Assembly: GCA_033398695.1 (NCBI GenBank)
Contig: CM065805.1
Coordinates: 74,554,762 to 74,618,761, forward strand
Reading direction: 5' to 3'
DNA from: Orobanche coerulescens
Lineage: Eukaryota > Streptophyta > Magnoliopsida > Lamiales > Orobanchaceae
Length of the DNA: 64,000 bases
The notes beneath the pieces were generated by a model. That model was not told the DNA's origin, did not search any database, and was given only the letters and a program-made list of their open reading frames with translations. Positions 46,612-58,570 of this stretch are shown piece by piece. The position numbers were made by a program, and so were the translations under genes. Position 1 is the first letter of the stretch; every line of letters begins with the position of its first letter.

Positions 46612-47876
46612 CTACTGATAGTACTTCTTCAAATGGACGGCGTTCCAGGGATATTGGTCCGGAGTGCCGTCTGGGTGTTGGAGCTTGTAGGCTCCTTTGG
46701 TTAGCCACTTGGATATCCTGCACGGGCCCTCCCAGTTCGGACCAAATACTCCCGTGTGGATCTGGATCTTCTTGAGGACTAGGTGGAATCGACTCTCTTT
46801 CACCTTTGAATTGAAGAACTTTTTAGATTTCCTTTTGTGGATTGTGTTCTTCATTTCCGAGGTCAGTCGTCATTCTTCGAGCATATCCAAGTCGATTCGC
46901 TGAGCTACATCATTGTCCGTCATCAGTTGTTGTGCAGTTCGGTGGCTGAGGACGGCGATCTCCGATGGGATCACTGCTTCCGTTCCGAAAGCGAGGGCGA
47001 ATGGGGTTTCGCCGGTTGAATTTCTTGTTGTCGTTCGGTAGGACCACAAAACATCCGGGAGCTCGCTCGCCCAGCGTATTTGCTTGGATTCGAGCCTGGC
47101 TTTGATCGTGTGCTTAAGGATCTTGTTACAGTCTCTACCTACCCATTTGTTTGAGGGTGGTAAGGGGCCGAGAACAACTTTTTTATTCCCCATTTCTCGC
47201 AGAATTACATAACTTCCAAACCGTCGAGCTGCTTTCCATTGTCAGAGATGATAGCCTGAGGTAGCCCGAAATGGCAGATGATGTTTTTCCAAATGAACTT
47301 AATTACTTGCTCTTGGCCGATCTTGTTGAGTGGTTCAGCCTCTGTCCATTTTGTGAAGTAATCGACCCCCACGATGGCGAATTTAGATCCCCCTAGTCTT
47401 GTTGGCAAAGGACTGATGAGGTCGATGCCCCATTTGGCGAACGGCCACAGACTATACACAGAGCTGAGCTGCTCGGGGAGAGCTTGATGTTCGGGCCCAT
47501 TATTTGACACCTGTGACAAGATCGGGCGTAGGCGATCGCGTCCTTTCGCAGTGTAGGCCAAAAAAAATCTTGCCTGGTCATCTTGTGGATTAGGGCTCGC
47601 CTTCCCGCGTCATGGATTTTGGCAAAAACAAGTCGGCCTTCCTCCGGCGTAATGCATTTGAGGAGAGGAAGGCTGAAAGCTCGTGTATCTGGTCGCTCGG
47701 AGCTGAAGCTGGCGAGCCTTGACCCGATCTGTGGGGACCATTCCGTCGTTCAAGTATTCAATGAATGGAGTCATCCGGTTCTTTTCGGCGATGGAAACTG
47801 TGGCGACCAAGCTTTTGTCGATCGCCGATCTTGCCAATTTTGTGATTTGGATGTTATAGAAATGCGATGCCCCATC
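46612..47876 (-). pseudogene. Tat integrase, frameshifted remnant
   Basis: Reading leftwards: the post-RNase H linker (LNDGMVPTDRVKARQLQLRATRYT), the zinc-binding region (TRQDFFWPTLRKDAIAYARSC with HRCQ), then the core with FAKWGIDLISPLPTRLGGSK, VDYFTKWTEAEPL and ISDNGKQLDG, which supply the first two catalytic Asp. The third acidic residue is lost in a scrambled stretch near 47165-47205. The C-terminal part has WASELPDVLWSYRTTTRNSTGETPFALAFGTEAV and an end with GPNWEGPCRISKWLTKGAYKL. Frames change near 47690, 47560, 47200 and 46865. The GIDL/SDNG and TGETPF text is typical of the Tat/Athila branch. Confidence 0.85.
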
Positions 47877-48821
47877 TGATGCGATTGTGACATATCCAAA
47901 CGAAGTAAACGAAGTAAGAATTGATGATACCACATTGCATGCACATGCACCTACGTACTTCGGTGAGAAAACAAATGCGGAAATGGGAACGATCGTAATA
48001 ATCAGAACCGGGATAACTTAGACGTATCAAAACATGCATACGTATGCATGTTCATGCATACAAAATCGGCCATATTAGGGGGAGATTTTGGCCGATTGTG
48101 ATGGGAGATTCATGAAGGATTTTTTGTCCCCACTGCTTTCAAGTTTGCTTTCATTTTTCAAAGTCCACCATAATAAAATCAAGGATAGAGATTTGGCTCA
48201 TTCCACCTTTTGAAATCGGCCAAACATACAAGGAAGAAGATGCCAAGAAGTCCCTTTCATGTTCAAGTACTTGTCAAAGCCTTACAAAAGATATCACATG
48301 AGAAGGATGTTATCTCCTCCCTTGAAGTACCCCACGGCCGAATTTGCAAGGAAAAGCCAAGCATGTTGATTGTTTTCTTAGCTTTGTCAAAGTCTTGATA
48401 GTTTAGTTTAATATTTGCTTGTCTTTTAGCTTGATCTTGTTAGATCTTGTTTGTAGTTGTAATGGCTATATATTAGCCTCATATTCAACCTTTCAAATCA
48501 CTTTGAAGCTTAAGAAAAACGAAATACATTGTGTATGTATTCTTGTTGAATGATTTTCAGCACACCTTGATTATAATTCGACGGGTCTTCGAGTTTTAAT
48601 TTAATCGATTCTCAATAGGTCTTGAGGAGATATTACCTTATCAAGCTATAGGTCTAGTTTGATAAATTACTTTCATATTATCTTGTTTACGTAAGCCGAA
48701 TTGCCCTACTTTCGGTTAATTCTTACGAGTGTTACACATATACGAGTGTTGTGAGGTAACAAAATATTTCCGCTGCATTTCCTTGCGAGTTTACATACAT
48801 TTTCATACGTAATTCGTATCA
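47877..48821 (+). repeat. G 5' LTR (945 bp)
   Basis: Starts TGATGCGATTGTGAC, ends TAATTCGTATCA. The perfect 20-base palindrome is at 48032-48051. The D LTR (31358-32312) is the closest relative here. Confidence 0.92.
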
Positions 48822-48825
48822 TTAG

Positions 48826-48843
48826 TGGCATCGGAGCCCAAGG
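48826..48843 (+). other. G primer-binding site
   Basis: TGGCATCGGAGCCCAAGG starts 4 bases after the LTR end, the same variant as in element A. Confidence 0.85.
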
Positions 48844-48897
48844 TTATTTCCTTGTCGAAATTCTCTTGGCGATTTTCTTGTTAAAAGGTATCTTATC

Positions 48898-49270
48898 ATG
48901 GATTTTTCCGACGATTTCATGGGGAAACTCCGTGAGGCACTACACAACTTACAAGAACCATGTTTTGACGCACATTCACCGCGTCATGTAGATGAATTTA
49001 AAGTAAATGAACTTCCGGAATTTGTCGGAGGTACCAATCCCGAAGTCTACTTAGAGTGGGAGAGGAAGATTGAATGTATGTTCGACTTCAAGAACCTTAA
49101 CGATGAGAAACGTTGCAAATATGCGATTTTCAAGTTAGGGAAGGGCGCTTCCTTATGGTTCGAGGGTGTGAAAACACAACGAGCTCGTGCGGGAAAGGAG
49201 AAGATCCGTTCTTGGGATTCTTTGAAGAAAAAACTACGTAAAAGGTATGTTCCGACATCACATCGGTTAA
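48898..49270 (+). pseudogene. G Gag N-terminal part, interrupted by F
   Basis: ATG 48898 opens MDFSDDFMGKLREALHNLQEP, followed by the Gag core (ELPEFVGGTNPEVYLEWERK, KLGKGASLWFEGVKTQRARAGKEK, KLRKRYVPTSHRL). Relative to A a few residues are missing after LQEP (the QARRGGY stretch). The frame is intact up to the F insertion at 49271 and resumes at 55443. Confidence 0.92.
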
Positions 49271-50230
49271 TGATATGAATTACGTATATAAGTGTACGTA
49301 AAACGTATAAAATACAACGGAAGATTATCACGGTTTTTACAAGTATCAAAGTAACAACGAAAATAAAAGGTGGTGGCCGAATTTATATGGTTTCGGCCGT
49401 GAGGTAGGGTAGTGTATGGGATTGAATGTGTTTTATCGAATTAGACCTATAACTCGATAAAGATAATCTCTCCTCAAGACCTATTGAGAATTGATCAAGT
49501 TATAATTCGAGACGCGTCGAAATAATAACCAAGGTTTTGTTGAACTCGTTCAACGTATATTTCAAGAGAAATACAATGTTTATAACTTTCAAGATGATTA
49601 CAAAATGTTGAGGATGAGGCTATTATATAGCCATTTACAACTCCTACCAAAGCCAAACAAGATCACACAAAATCAAGCTAAAAGACAAGCAATTATTAAA
49701 CTAAAACATCAAGACTTTTGACAAAGATTAAAAACAACACATGCTTGGCTTCTTCCATGTTGATTTCGGCCGTGGGGTAGCATGAAGGAAGGAGATCACC
49801 ATCTATCTCATGTGATAAGGCTTTGACAAATACTTGAACAAGAAAGCAACATCTTGTAGTCTTCCTCCACATGTGGTTCGGCCGAATTGTTATTCAAGGG
49901 GTGGAGGGAAATCAAATCTCATGTGTTGATATGGTGGATTTTGAAAATGGACACAAAGTTGAAAGTAGTGGGGACAAAAGATCCTTCAAGGATGCATGTC
50001 ACAATCGGCCGAAATCTTCCCCAAATGTCCGATTTTGTATGCATGAACATGCATACGTGTGCATGTTTTGATACGTCTAAGTTATCCCGGTTCTGATTAT
50101 TAAGATCGTTCCCATTTCCGTGGATGTTTGCTCACCGAAGTACATAGGTGCATGTGCATGCAACTTGGTATCGTCACCTACGTCAATTCTTACTTCGCTT
50201 ACTTCATTTGGAGATGCTGTAATCGCATCA
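49271..50230 (-). repeat. F 3' LTR (960 bp)
   Basis: Starts TGATATGAATTACGTATATAAG, ends ATCGCATCA. Pol ends inside it at 50077. Confidence 0.95.
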
Positions 50231-53200
50231 TCCCCTCCCCCTTTGAAAGGAATTGACCTCAATTCAGTGATTCCCTCGTCGTCAAGGTAAGAAGATAGAT
50301 CGCCCACGTTAAAAGTGGTGTGTACCCCATAATCGCCCGGGAGTTCTACTTTATATGCATTGTCGTTCACTTTTCCCACGATTTTGTAAGGTCCCTCGGC
50401 TCTCGGCATAAGTTTGTTCTTGCATTTGCTCGTAAATCTCTCTTTTCTTAAGTGTACCCAAACCAAGTCGCCTACTTCGAATAGTCTCGGTTTTCTGTGA
50501 TTGTTGGATTTCCGTTTGTATTCATCATTCACCTCTTTGATTCGATCATGTATTTGTCCGTGCAATTTGATCATCGACTTAAGTTTCGACTCCGCATCTT
50601 TGTGTACCAACTCGTCTTTCGGCAATGGAATTAAGTCCAAGGGTATATAAGGATTTAATCCGTAAACGATTTCGAAAGGAGAATGTGCCGTAGCATGTGT
50701 AGGTGATCGGTTATAGGCAAATTCCGCATGAGCAAGTTTCACGTCCCAATCCTTTTGCGTTTTATTCACAAGTCCTCGCAACAACGTTCCTAATGTTCGA
50801 TTTGTGACCTCGGTCTGACCATCGGTTTGCGGATGGTGCGACGTGCTAAATAAGAGCTTCGTTCCCACTTTCCTCCATAAAGTATTCCAAAAATAGCTAT
50901 GGAATTTCGAATCCCGATCCGACACAATAGTCTTCGGAACTCCATGTAAACGAACCACCTCTCGGAAATATAAGTCGGCCACATTGCTTGCGTCGTCATT
51001 TTTGTGGCAAGCCACGAAATGAGCCATCTTTGAGAACCGATCAACAACCACCATAATAGCATCTTTACTTCGTTGAGTACGGGGTAAAGCGATGATAAAA
51101 TCCATGGATACATCTTCCCACGGTCTCTCTGGAACTGGTAGAGGGATATATGATCCCGGTTTGAACGAACTCTTCGAGATGTGACATGTTACACATTTAC
51201 TTAAAACATTGTAAATGTCTTTTAGCATTTTAGGCCAAAAGAAATGTTCTTTTAGTACTTCCAATGTTCTAGCCGTGTCAAAATGTCCTGCTAAACCTCC
51301 TCCGTGAGCTTCCCGGACCAATAATTCCCGAACCGCCTGTTTTGGAACACAAAGTCTATTTCTTTTGAATAGGAAATCATCTTGTAACATGAACTCCCCG
51401 AACGGACCAGATTTGCAACAAGTAAAAATTTCTCCGAAATCCTCATCATTTTCATAACATTCTTTCAACAGTTCGAAACCAAGTAACCGAACCTCCAGAG
51501 TAGAAAGTAAGGCATACCTCCTAGATAACGCATCCGCAACGACATTGCTTTTACCGTCTTTGTACTTGGATGAAAAGTGAAATGATTGTAGGAATTCCAC
51601 CCACTTGGCATGCCTCGGACTCAGTTTATGTTGCCCGTTAATGTACTTCAATGATTCGTGATCCGAGTGTAGAATAAAATGCTTCGTCCGTAAGTAATGA
51701 CTCCAATGATCAAGGGCCCGTACGATAGCATAGAATTCTTTATCGTAAGTACAATAATTCAACCGAGCTCCGTTCAACTTCTCCAAAAAGTAAGTGATAA
51801 GTCATTTACCTTGAATAAGAACCGCTTCAATTCCAACTCCGCTAGCGTCACATTCCACCTCAAATGGATGTGAAAAATCGGGTAATGTTAAAATCGGTGC
51901 TTCACATAACTTTTCTTTTAATTTTTCAAAAGCTTTTTGGGCAGCCTCCTTCCATGCAAATAAACCTTTTTTAAGACACTCCATGATCGGACTAGAGATG
52001 GTACTAAAGTCCCGTATGAATCGTCGGTAAAAAGAAGCGAGGCCATGAAATGATCGTACCTCCGTGATAGTTTTTGGTGTCGGCCAAGACTTGATTGCCG
52101 CGATTTTCTCTTGATCCACCGAAACTCCTTCTTTCGAAACGACATAGCCGAGAAACACAAGACTCTCGACTAGAAAAGTACACTTTTCCCGCTTTCCATA
52201 AAGTTTCTGTTTCCTTAGAGTTTCAAACACGTGCCGCAAGTGTTCAAGATGCTCCTCTAAGGATCGACTGTAGATTAAAATGTCGTCTAAGTACATGACA
52301 ACAAACTTCCCCAAGAAAGGTTTAAGAACCTCGTTCATCAATCTCATGAAAGTGCTCGGGGCATTAGTGAGGCCGAATGGCATCACGACCCACTCGTAAA
52401 GTCCATTCTTCGTTTTAAATGCCGTCTTCCATTCGTCTCCCTCTCGCATGCGAATTTGATGGTATCCGCTCCGTAAATCAACTTTTGAGAATATAACTGA
52501 GCCATGCAACTCGTCTAACATGTCGTCTAGTCTCGGGATGGGGAACCGATACTTGACGGTGATGTTATTCACGGCTCTACTGTCAATGCACATCCGCCAT
52601 GATCCGTCTTTTTTTGGTACAAGTAGGACTGGAACCGCACACGGACTTAAACTCTCTCGGACATATCCGTGACTCGTGAGTTCTTCAATTTGATGTTGTA
52701 GTTCTTTGGTTTCTTCGGGATTACAACGATACGCCGTCTTGTTCGGTAATGGAGCTCCTGGTATAAGATCAATTTGGTGTTCGATTCCGCGGATAGGTGG
52801 CAATCCCACCGGCAAGTCTTCGGGAAAGACATCCGCGAACTCGTGCAACAGTGTATCTATCTCTTCTTCGTGGTGTGATTTTGTAGCAAGGTTTCGGGTC
52901 TCTTTGATCATTATTAAATAAACACGTTCGCCATCGTCAATGGCGTGTCCGAATTCCTTTTCGTTTGCAAACATCATGAGCTTCGGTCCTTCGACTTTTT
53001 TTGAACTCATTGTTCCGATATCTTGAGGTGACATAGGTTTAAGAACAATTTTTTTACCTTTGTCTCGTAACTCATACTCGTTGCTCCTCCCTCGATGTAG
53101 TACGTCCCGATCAAATAGCCAAGGTCTTCCCAACAACACGTGACATGCGTCCATCGGTAGTACATCGCATATAATATCATCACCATACGAACCCATGGTG

Positions 53201-53928
53201 AGTCCGACCTTCACTTGTCTTGATACTCTCACTTTATTTCCATCATCGAGCCAATGGAGTGCATATGGCTTTGGATGAGCCGTAGTGGTTAGCCCGAGTT
53301 TTGATACCATCTCGCTTGATGCCACATTCGTACAACTTCCACCGTCAATGATCAAGCTACACCATTTCTCTCCGACACGACACTTCGTGTGAAAGATTTG
53401 ATCTCGTTGTTCTATGTCACTCGGTGCCGCCTTCGTTTGTAACATGCCAAGGACGAGGTTCATGTCATAATTCGGGGCATCGTATGCCTCGCAATCTTCT
53501 TCTTCGTCGTCGGCTTCCAAGTTAAATACGTCTCCAATTCTTTCTTCTTCGGCTACTAATTCTTCTCGGACGGATATTGCTTCTCGTAATGTTACTATTC
53601 TTTGATTTGCACAAGCACTTTGATAGTGTCCAAATCCTTGACATTTGAAACACTGAACTTTAGATAAGCTTGTTTCCTTTGGCGTGAGAGGAGTTTTTGG
53701 AATGGTAGTAATGGGTGGACTCGCCGTGATGGTTTTTGGAAACGAGCTAGAACTCGTGCCAAAGTTGGTATTTCCGAATTTAGGTGGGAATTCGGGTTTT
53801 GAAAATTTTGTCTTGTTTTGAGTTTCCAACTTTATGCTAAGTCCGCACAAAGTATCAAAGTCGGAATAGGGGTAGAGTTCCACGGAATTAGCAATGTTTC
53901 TATTCAAGCCTCGTAAGAAACGGGACAT
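50077..53928 (-). pseudogene. F late Gag-Pol, one internal stop
   Basis: Two frames in the same register, 53928-51802 (708 codons) and 51786-50077 (569 codons), are split by one TGA near 51800 (CGA to TGA in the GKRPIAYF block). Numbering from MSRFLRG: CCHC knuckle at 93-106, acidic linker 126-150, protease DGGS 195-198, RT with catalytic Asp near 484 and YLDD 546-549, RNase H from about 680 (DASG, with GIEAV for the usual GIGAV). The second frame gives the rest of RNase H (KEFYAI, SDHESL), integrase zinc motif, DDE residues ([25 protein letters not shown]) and the C-terminal domain. It ends 154 bases within the LTR at IIRTGIT. This is the best preserved pol in the window. Confidence 0.93.
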
Positions 53929-54431
53929 TCATAATTCTTCGCTCTCTTCAAGTTCTCCCATCAAGGTCAAGTTTTCAAACTCTTCGATGTATTCTCCTAC
54001 ACTTAGCTTTCCTTGTGTGAGGTCAGAAATTTTTCGATACAAACTTAACTTGTGTGTAGCCGGTACATATCTCTTACGTAGTTTCTTTTTTCGAGAATCC
54101 CACGAACGTATCTTTTCCTTACCGGCCCGAATTCATTGTGTCTTTATTCATTCAAACTAAAGGGAAGCTCCCTTTCCAAGTTTGAGAATCGCGTACTTGC
54201 ATCGTTTCCCATCATCGAGGTCCTTGAACTCAAACATTCGTTCAATTTTCCTTTCCCACTCCAAATAAGTCTCGGGATCAGTGCCACCTATGAACTCCGG
54301 AAGTTCGCTTGTCTTGAATTCATCCGCATGTTTTGGTGCATACATGGCGTCGTATCCTCGTCGTGCCTGGATTCGGGGCTCCGGCAAGCCTCGAAGAACG
54401 TCACGCAATTTTCATCATTGGTGAATGCCAT
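53929..54431 (-). pseudogene. F Gag N-terminal half, heavily broken
   Basis: The likely start is ATG 54431 (MAFTNDE). A small deletion near 54405 shifts the frame, after which RDVLRGLPEPRIQARRGYDA and ELPEFIGGTDPETYLEWERK continue. TAG at 54157-54159 and TGA at 54148-54150 and 54133-54135 fall within 27 bases in the GASLWFEGVKT region. A further TGA lies just before the methionine at 53928. Full-length Gag cannot be made from this copy, in contrast to its well-kept pol. Confidence 0.88.
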
Positions 54432-54465
54432 CTTCTTGAGTAACGTTGAGAATCGTGAAACGAAT

Positions 54466-54478
54466 GGCTCCGATACCA
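54466..54478 (-). other. F primer-binding site
   Basis: The minus strand reads TGGTATCGGAGCC, 4 bases from the 5' LTR at 54483. Confidence 0.85.
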
Positions 54479-54482
54479 CTTA

Positions 54483-55442
54483 TGATACGAATTACGTATA
54501 TAAGTGTACGTAAAATGTATAAAATACAACGGAAGATTATCACGGTTTTTACAAGTATCAAAGTAACAACGAAAATAAAAGGTGGTGGCCGAATTTATAT
54601 GGTTTCGGCCGTGAGGTAGGGTAGTGTATGGGATTGAATGTGTTTTATCGAATTAGACCTATAACTCGATAAAGATAATCTCTCCTCAAGACCTATTGAG
54701 AATTGATCAAGTTATAATTCGAGACGCGTCGAAATAATAACCAAGGTTTTGTTGAACTCGTTCAACGTATATTTCAAGAGAAATACAATGTTTATAACTT
54801 TCAAGATGATTACAAAATGTTGAGGATGAGGCTATTATATAGCCATTTACAACTCCTAACAAAGCCAAACAAGATCACACAAAATCAAGCTAAAAGACAA
54901 GCAATTATTAAACTAAAACATCAAGACTTTTGACAAAGATTAAAAACAACACATGCTTGGCTTCTTCCATGTTGATTTCGGCCGTGTGGTAGCATGAAAG
55001 AAGGAGATCACCATCTATCTCATGTGATAAGGCTTTGACAAAGACTTGAACAAGAAAGCAACATCTTGTAGTCTTCCTCCACATGTGGTTCGGCCGAATT
55101 GTTATTCAAGGGGTGGAGGGACATCAAATCTCATGTGTTGATATGGTGGATTTTGAAAATGGACACAAAGTTGAAAGTAGTGGGGACAAAAGATCCTTCA
55201 AGGATGCATGTCACAATCGGCCGAAATCTTCCCCAAATGGCCGATTTTGTATGCATGAACATGCATACGTGTGCATGTTTTGATACGTCTAAGTTATCCC
55301 GGTTCCGATTATTAAGATCGTTCCCATTTCCGCGGATGTTTTCTCACCGAAGTACGTAGGTGCATGTGCATGCAACTTGGTATCGTCACCTACGTCAATT
55401 CTTACTTCGCTTACTTCGTTTGGAGATGCCGTAATCGCATCA
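54483..55442 (-). repeat. F 5' LTR (960 bp)
   Basis: Starts TGATACGAATTACG, ends ATCGCATCA, followed by the second GTTAA target copy. Confidence 0.95.
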
Positions 55443-55831
55443 GTTAACTTTGTACCGAAAGATTGCCGAGTTCGTACAAGGGAAACTAAGTGTGGGAGAA
55501 TACATTGAAGAATTTGAAGGCTTGGCATTAATGGGAGAACTCGAAGAAAATGAAGAACAAAGAATGTCACGTTTCTTATGTGGCCTAAACCGAAACATTG
55601 CAAATATGATGGAATTATACCCCTGCGGAGATTTTGACACTTTATGCGGACTATGCATAAAAATAGAAGCTCAAAACAAGTTGAAGTTTGCCAAACCCGA
55701 ATTCCCATACAAATTCGGAAATACGAGTGCCGGCTCAAGTTCGACTACGAAACCTACCGTACCGTTTCAAGTCCCTACCCCAGCCCCGAAGGTTACTCAC
55801 GTGTCCAAAGAAACGAGCTTGACTAAAGTAC
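55443..55831 (+). pseudogene. G Gag middle part between F and H
   Basis: It resumes the G frame after F: TLYRKIAEFVQGKLSVGEYI, EEFEGLALMGELEENEEQRM, SRFLCGLNRNIANMMELYP (FLRG to FLCG), then a Ser/Thr/Pro-rich linker to KETSLTKV. The frame is open throughout. The H insertion at 55832 separates it from the zinc knuckle. Confidence 0.92.
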
Positions 55832-57002
55832 TGATACGAATTACGTATATAAGTGTACGTAAAACGTATAAAAATACAACGGAAGATTATCACGGTTTTT
55901 ACAAGTATCAAAGTAACAACGAGAATAAAAGGTGGTGGCCGAATTTAGGTGGTTTCGGCCGTGAGGTAGGATAGTGTATGGATTTGAATGTGTTTTATTG
56001 AATTAGACCTATAACTCGATAAAGATAATCTCTCCTCAAGACCTATTGAGAATTGATCAAGTTAAAATTCGAGACGCGTCGAAATAATAACCAAAGTTTT
56101 GTTGAACTCGTTCAACGTATATTTCAAGAGAAATACAATGTTATAACTTTCAAGATGTTTACAAAAGGTTGAGGGTGAGGATATTATATAGCCATAATAA
56201 CTCCTAACAAAGCCAAAGAAGATCACACAAAATCTAGCTAAAATACAAGCACTTATTAAACTATCTACAAAGACTTTGACAAGGAAAAGCAAATCACAAC
56301 ATTTTGGCTCCTTCCTTGTGCAAATCGGCCGTGGGCTTTTGGAGAGGGAGTGGATAAGATCCTCCTCATGTGATATATTTTGTAAGGCTTGACAATGACT
56401 TGATCATGAAAGTGACACCTTGGCCTCTTCTTTCCACATGGTTTGGCCGAAATACTTTCAAAGGAGTGGAGTGAATCAAATCTCTTTCCTAGATCTTGAT
56501 GTGGTGGGCTTGAAAATGAAAGCAAGTATTAAAGTAGTGGGGACAAAGATCCTTTATGGATCCTTCATCAAATCTTCACAAATCTTTGTCAATTTTCGGC
56601 CATAAAAATCACTGCACATTTGAACGGTTCGTGTGGCTTGATAGAAGCATAATTGGACCTTGGAACGTTTCACATGATTTATAGATCTTTCTTTTATCTT
56701 TCCATGGCCGCTCGAATCACCTAAATCGGACTTCGTATGAGAAAGTTATGATTAAAATACCAAAACTGCTACGAAGTAGTCATACGCGCGGGAATTGGTA
56801 ATTTTGTCCGCTTTTCGCCTTTTTCTCTCGGACTAGTAGCAAATGTAAAATATGTTCAAGGTTGCTTCAAGTCTCGTATTAGTCGTCTCGTCCAAAGAAG
56901 TAAGTGCATGTCGTGTAGGTGCATGTGTGTGCATGGCCGTAGGTATGGTTGCATGGTCGTCTACGTCGTCTTTCTTCGGTTGGCCATGTTGATCTCGTAT
57001 CA
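55832..57002 (-). repeat. H 3' LTR (1171 bp)
   Basis: Starts TGATACGAATTACG, ends ATCTCGTATCA. Its first ~450 bases are similar to the F LTR; the inner part (56590-57002) is its own, with TGCATG-rich sequence near 56905-56950. Confidence 0.95.
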
Positions 57003-57014
57003 TCCCCTCTTCCT

Positions 57015-57790
57015 TTAAAGAGATTCGTCCTCGAATCTAAAGTCCAAGGACGGTTGGTATTCCGGATAGGGTTGTGCTCCTCCCGGGTTGAGGATGTAAT
57101 TTTCGTCGGATGTGTTGACGTTTGCTTGGGATTGCATTTTTAAAAGACCAACCTGCAAAATAAAAACAGACGACGTATCTAGGTGTCTACCATTTACCTT
57201 AACGGTATCCCCAAAAACAGATTTGTGGTTTAACGGAATAATTTCCATTTCCGGCGTCATGTGGGCACAAATCTTGTCCTCATTCCTTTCATCAATGAGT
57301 TCGTCTTTTACTATTTTCCAGTCACATGTAGCCACATAACTTTTACGTTGGTCGGTGTCGGGAACCGGATCAATGAGAACAATTGGATTGGGATCCTCCA
57401 ATTTTTTAACAATAATAGAAATAACCTCATAGAAATTTTGGGGAACAATCGCCTTGTCCTCAACCTCTTCATCTTCTGTAGCTCGGGAAACGGACGGTTG
57501 TGTAGAACTAAAAAGTATACTTGTGAGTTCCTCACTCGTTAACTCGTCCTGATGCTCCAAATCATTTGAAACCGATTTGGTTTCTAAAGTACGAAGAACT
57601 AAGTCTGTATCATAATCGGGAGCATCGTAAACTACACATTCTTCTTCTCCTTCGTCCTCTATATCAAACTTGAGAATGTCGCCTAGCCTTTGTTGTTCTT
57701 CCTCGGCTATTAACTCGTCTCAGGTAGCAAGAGTCGGGCAAACATCTTGCACATGATCGAACCCTTGGCCAATGAAACAACTCACTCCAG
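57015..57790 (-). pseudogene. H downstream ORF: knuckle remnant plus unknown domain
   Basis: Reading from 57790: a degenerate zinc knuckle (CFIGQGFDHVQDVC, second Cys replaced by Gly), a TGA near 57720, then the acidic linker (AEEEQQRLGDILKFDIEDEG, YDAPDYDTDLVLRTLETK) as in Gag of the autonomous copies. Where protease should begin, the frame instead enters about 170 residues I do not recognise (57560-57015): TEDEEVEDKAIVPQ, NFYEVISIIVKKLEDPNPIV, YVATCDWKIVKDELIDER, PLNHKSVFGDTVKVNGRHLD, and LQVGLLKMQSQ. The stop lies in the polypurine tract. It is mostly acidic, with no catalytic motif. Acquired host sequence or a relic of an older element are both possible. Confidence 0.6.
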
Positions 57791-58249
57791 CAAACTCGTC
57801 TCATTAGGCAAGTCGAGAGCTTTAGAAACCGAGTTGGGGGCTGATGTTGTTACGATTTTGAGAGCCGAACTCGAGCCGAAAGGTACGTATCTCTTGCGAA
57901 GTTTTCTTTTCAACGACTCCCATGAACGGATCTTGTTTTTTCCAGCACGAGTCCTTTGCTTCTTCTTTAATTCGAACCAAACTGAAGCGCCTTTAACCAA
58001 CTTGATAATTGCATATCTGCAACGCTTCTCATCGTCAAGACCTTTAAACTCAAACAAGCGATCCATCTTACGTTCCCATTCCAAATAAATTTTGGGGTCG
58101 GTACCTCCGATAAACTTCAGAAGTTCGTTCAACTCGAACTCGTTAGTATGGCATGGGGAACACAGGCCTTCTCCTCCTCGTCGAGGTTCCGATAAGTCAT
58201 GTAAAGCATCACGTAGCTTTACCAAGAATTCTGTATTGGAAAAGTCCAT
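57782..58249 (-). pseudogene. H shortened Gag
   Basis: ATG 58249 gives MDFSNTEFLVKLRDALHDL, then the Gag core (ELNELLKFIGGTDPKIYLEW, EKRCRYAIIKLVKGASVWFE, KRKLRKRYVP). Directly after YVP it jumps to GSSSALKIVTTSAPNSVSKA, the linker before the zinc knuckle, so the middle of Gag is deleted. It ends at TGA 57782, and a frameshift separates it from the knuckle remnant. About 155 residues remain of the roughly 290 up to the knuckle in A. Confidence 0.85.
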
Positions 58250-58552
58250 CTCTTCTAATGATCAAGAAATCGAATAGAAAATTTGCCAAGAAAGCCGTGA
58301 AGAATGAACCAAGAAGATGATCAAAGAATCTGATCTCCACCGTTCATACTGTAGTTCAATGAGTTGGCTTACTTTTGTCAAAATTTTGTGACGATCCAAC
58401 GGTCGAATCCACGGGAAACTTCATTTTCTTCCGACTGCACTAATCTGCCAATGTTATGCGAAAATTCTTCTAACCGTGAAGAACAACCCAAGAAGGTGAC
58501 TAAATACTTCAACTAAAAATTCGTTGAATAAATCGCCCAAGGAGATGACCTT
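58250..58552 (-). other. H leader
   Basis: About 300 bases between the primer site and gag, longer than the 45-75 base leaders of A and G. No ORF is convincing. A packaging role is possible but not shown. Confidence 0.4.
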
Positions 58553-58566
58553 GGGCTCCGATACCA
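58553..58566 (-). other. H primer-binding site
   Basis: The minus strand reads TGGTATCGGAGCCC, 4 bases from the LTR at 58571, the same as in N1. Confidence 0.88.
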
Positions 58567-58570
58567 CTTA

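Larger units (their letters stand above)
41880..47876 (-). mobile_element. Tat-lineage Ty3 element, 3' half
   Basis: On the minus strand: integrase remains (47876-46612), a spacer, a gene on the opposite strand (43479-45835), polypurine tract (42949-42967) and 3' LTR (41880-42948). Several Tat elements (for example Retand, Grande, RIRE2) are known to have an extra antisense ORF between pol and the 3' LTR; this layout matches. The 5' half is not present: element G begins at 47877, with CCATC before it, so G probably inserted in the integrase region. Confidence 0.75.
49271..55442 (-). mobile_element. F: complete Ty3 element nested in G
   Basis: The element is 6172 bases: 3' LTR 49271-50230, polypurine tract 50231-50250, pol and gag, primer site 54466-54478, 5' LTR 54483-55442. 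The target duplication is GTTAA (49266-49270 and 55443-55447) inside G's gag. By eye the two LTRs differ at about 14 of 960 positions, so F is a young insertion and younger than G. Confidence 0.95.

Noticed and set aside
49271..55442. Endogenous plant pararetrovirus
   Set aside because: Integrase with DDE residues, LTRs, target duplication and no movement protein show a Ty3 retrotransposon.
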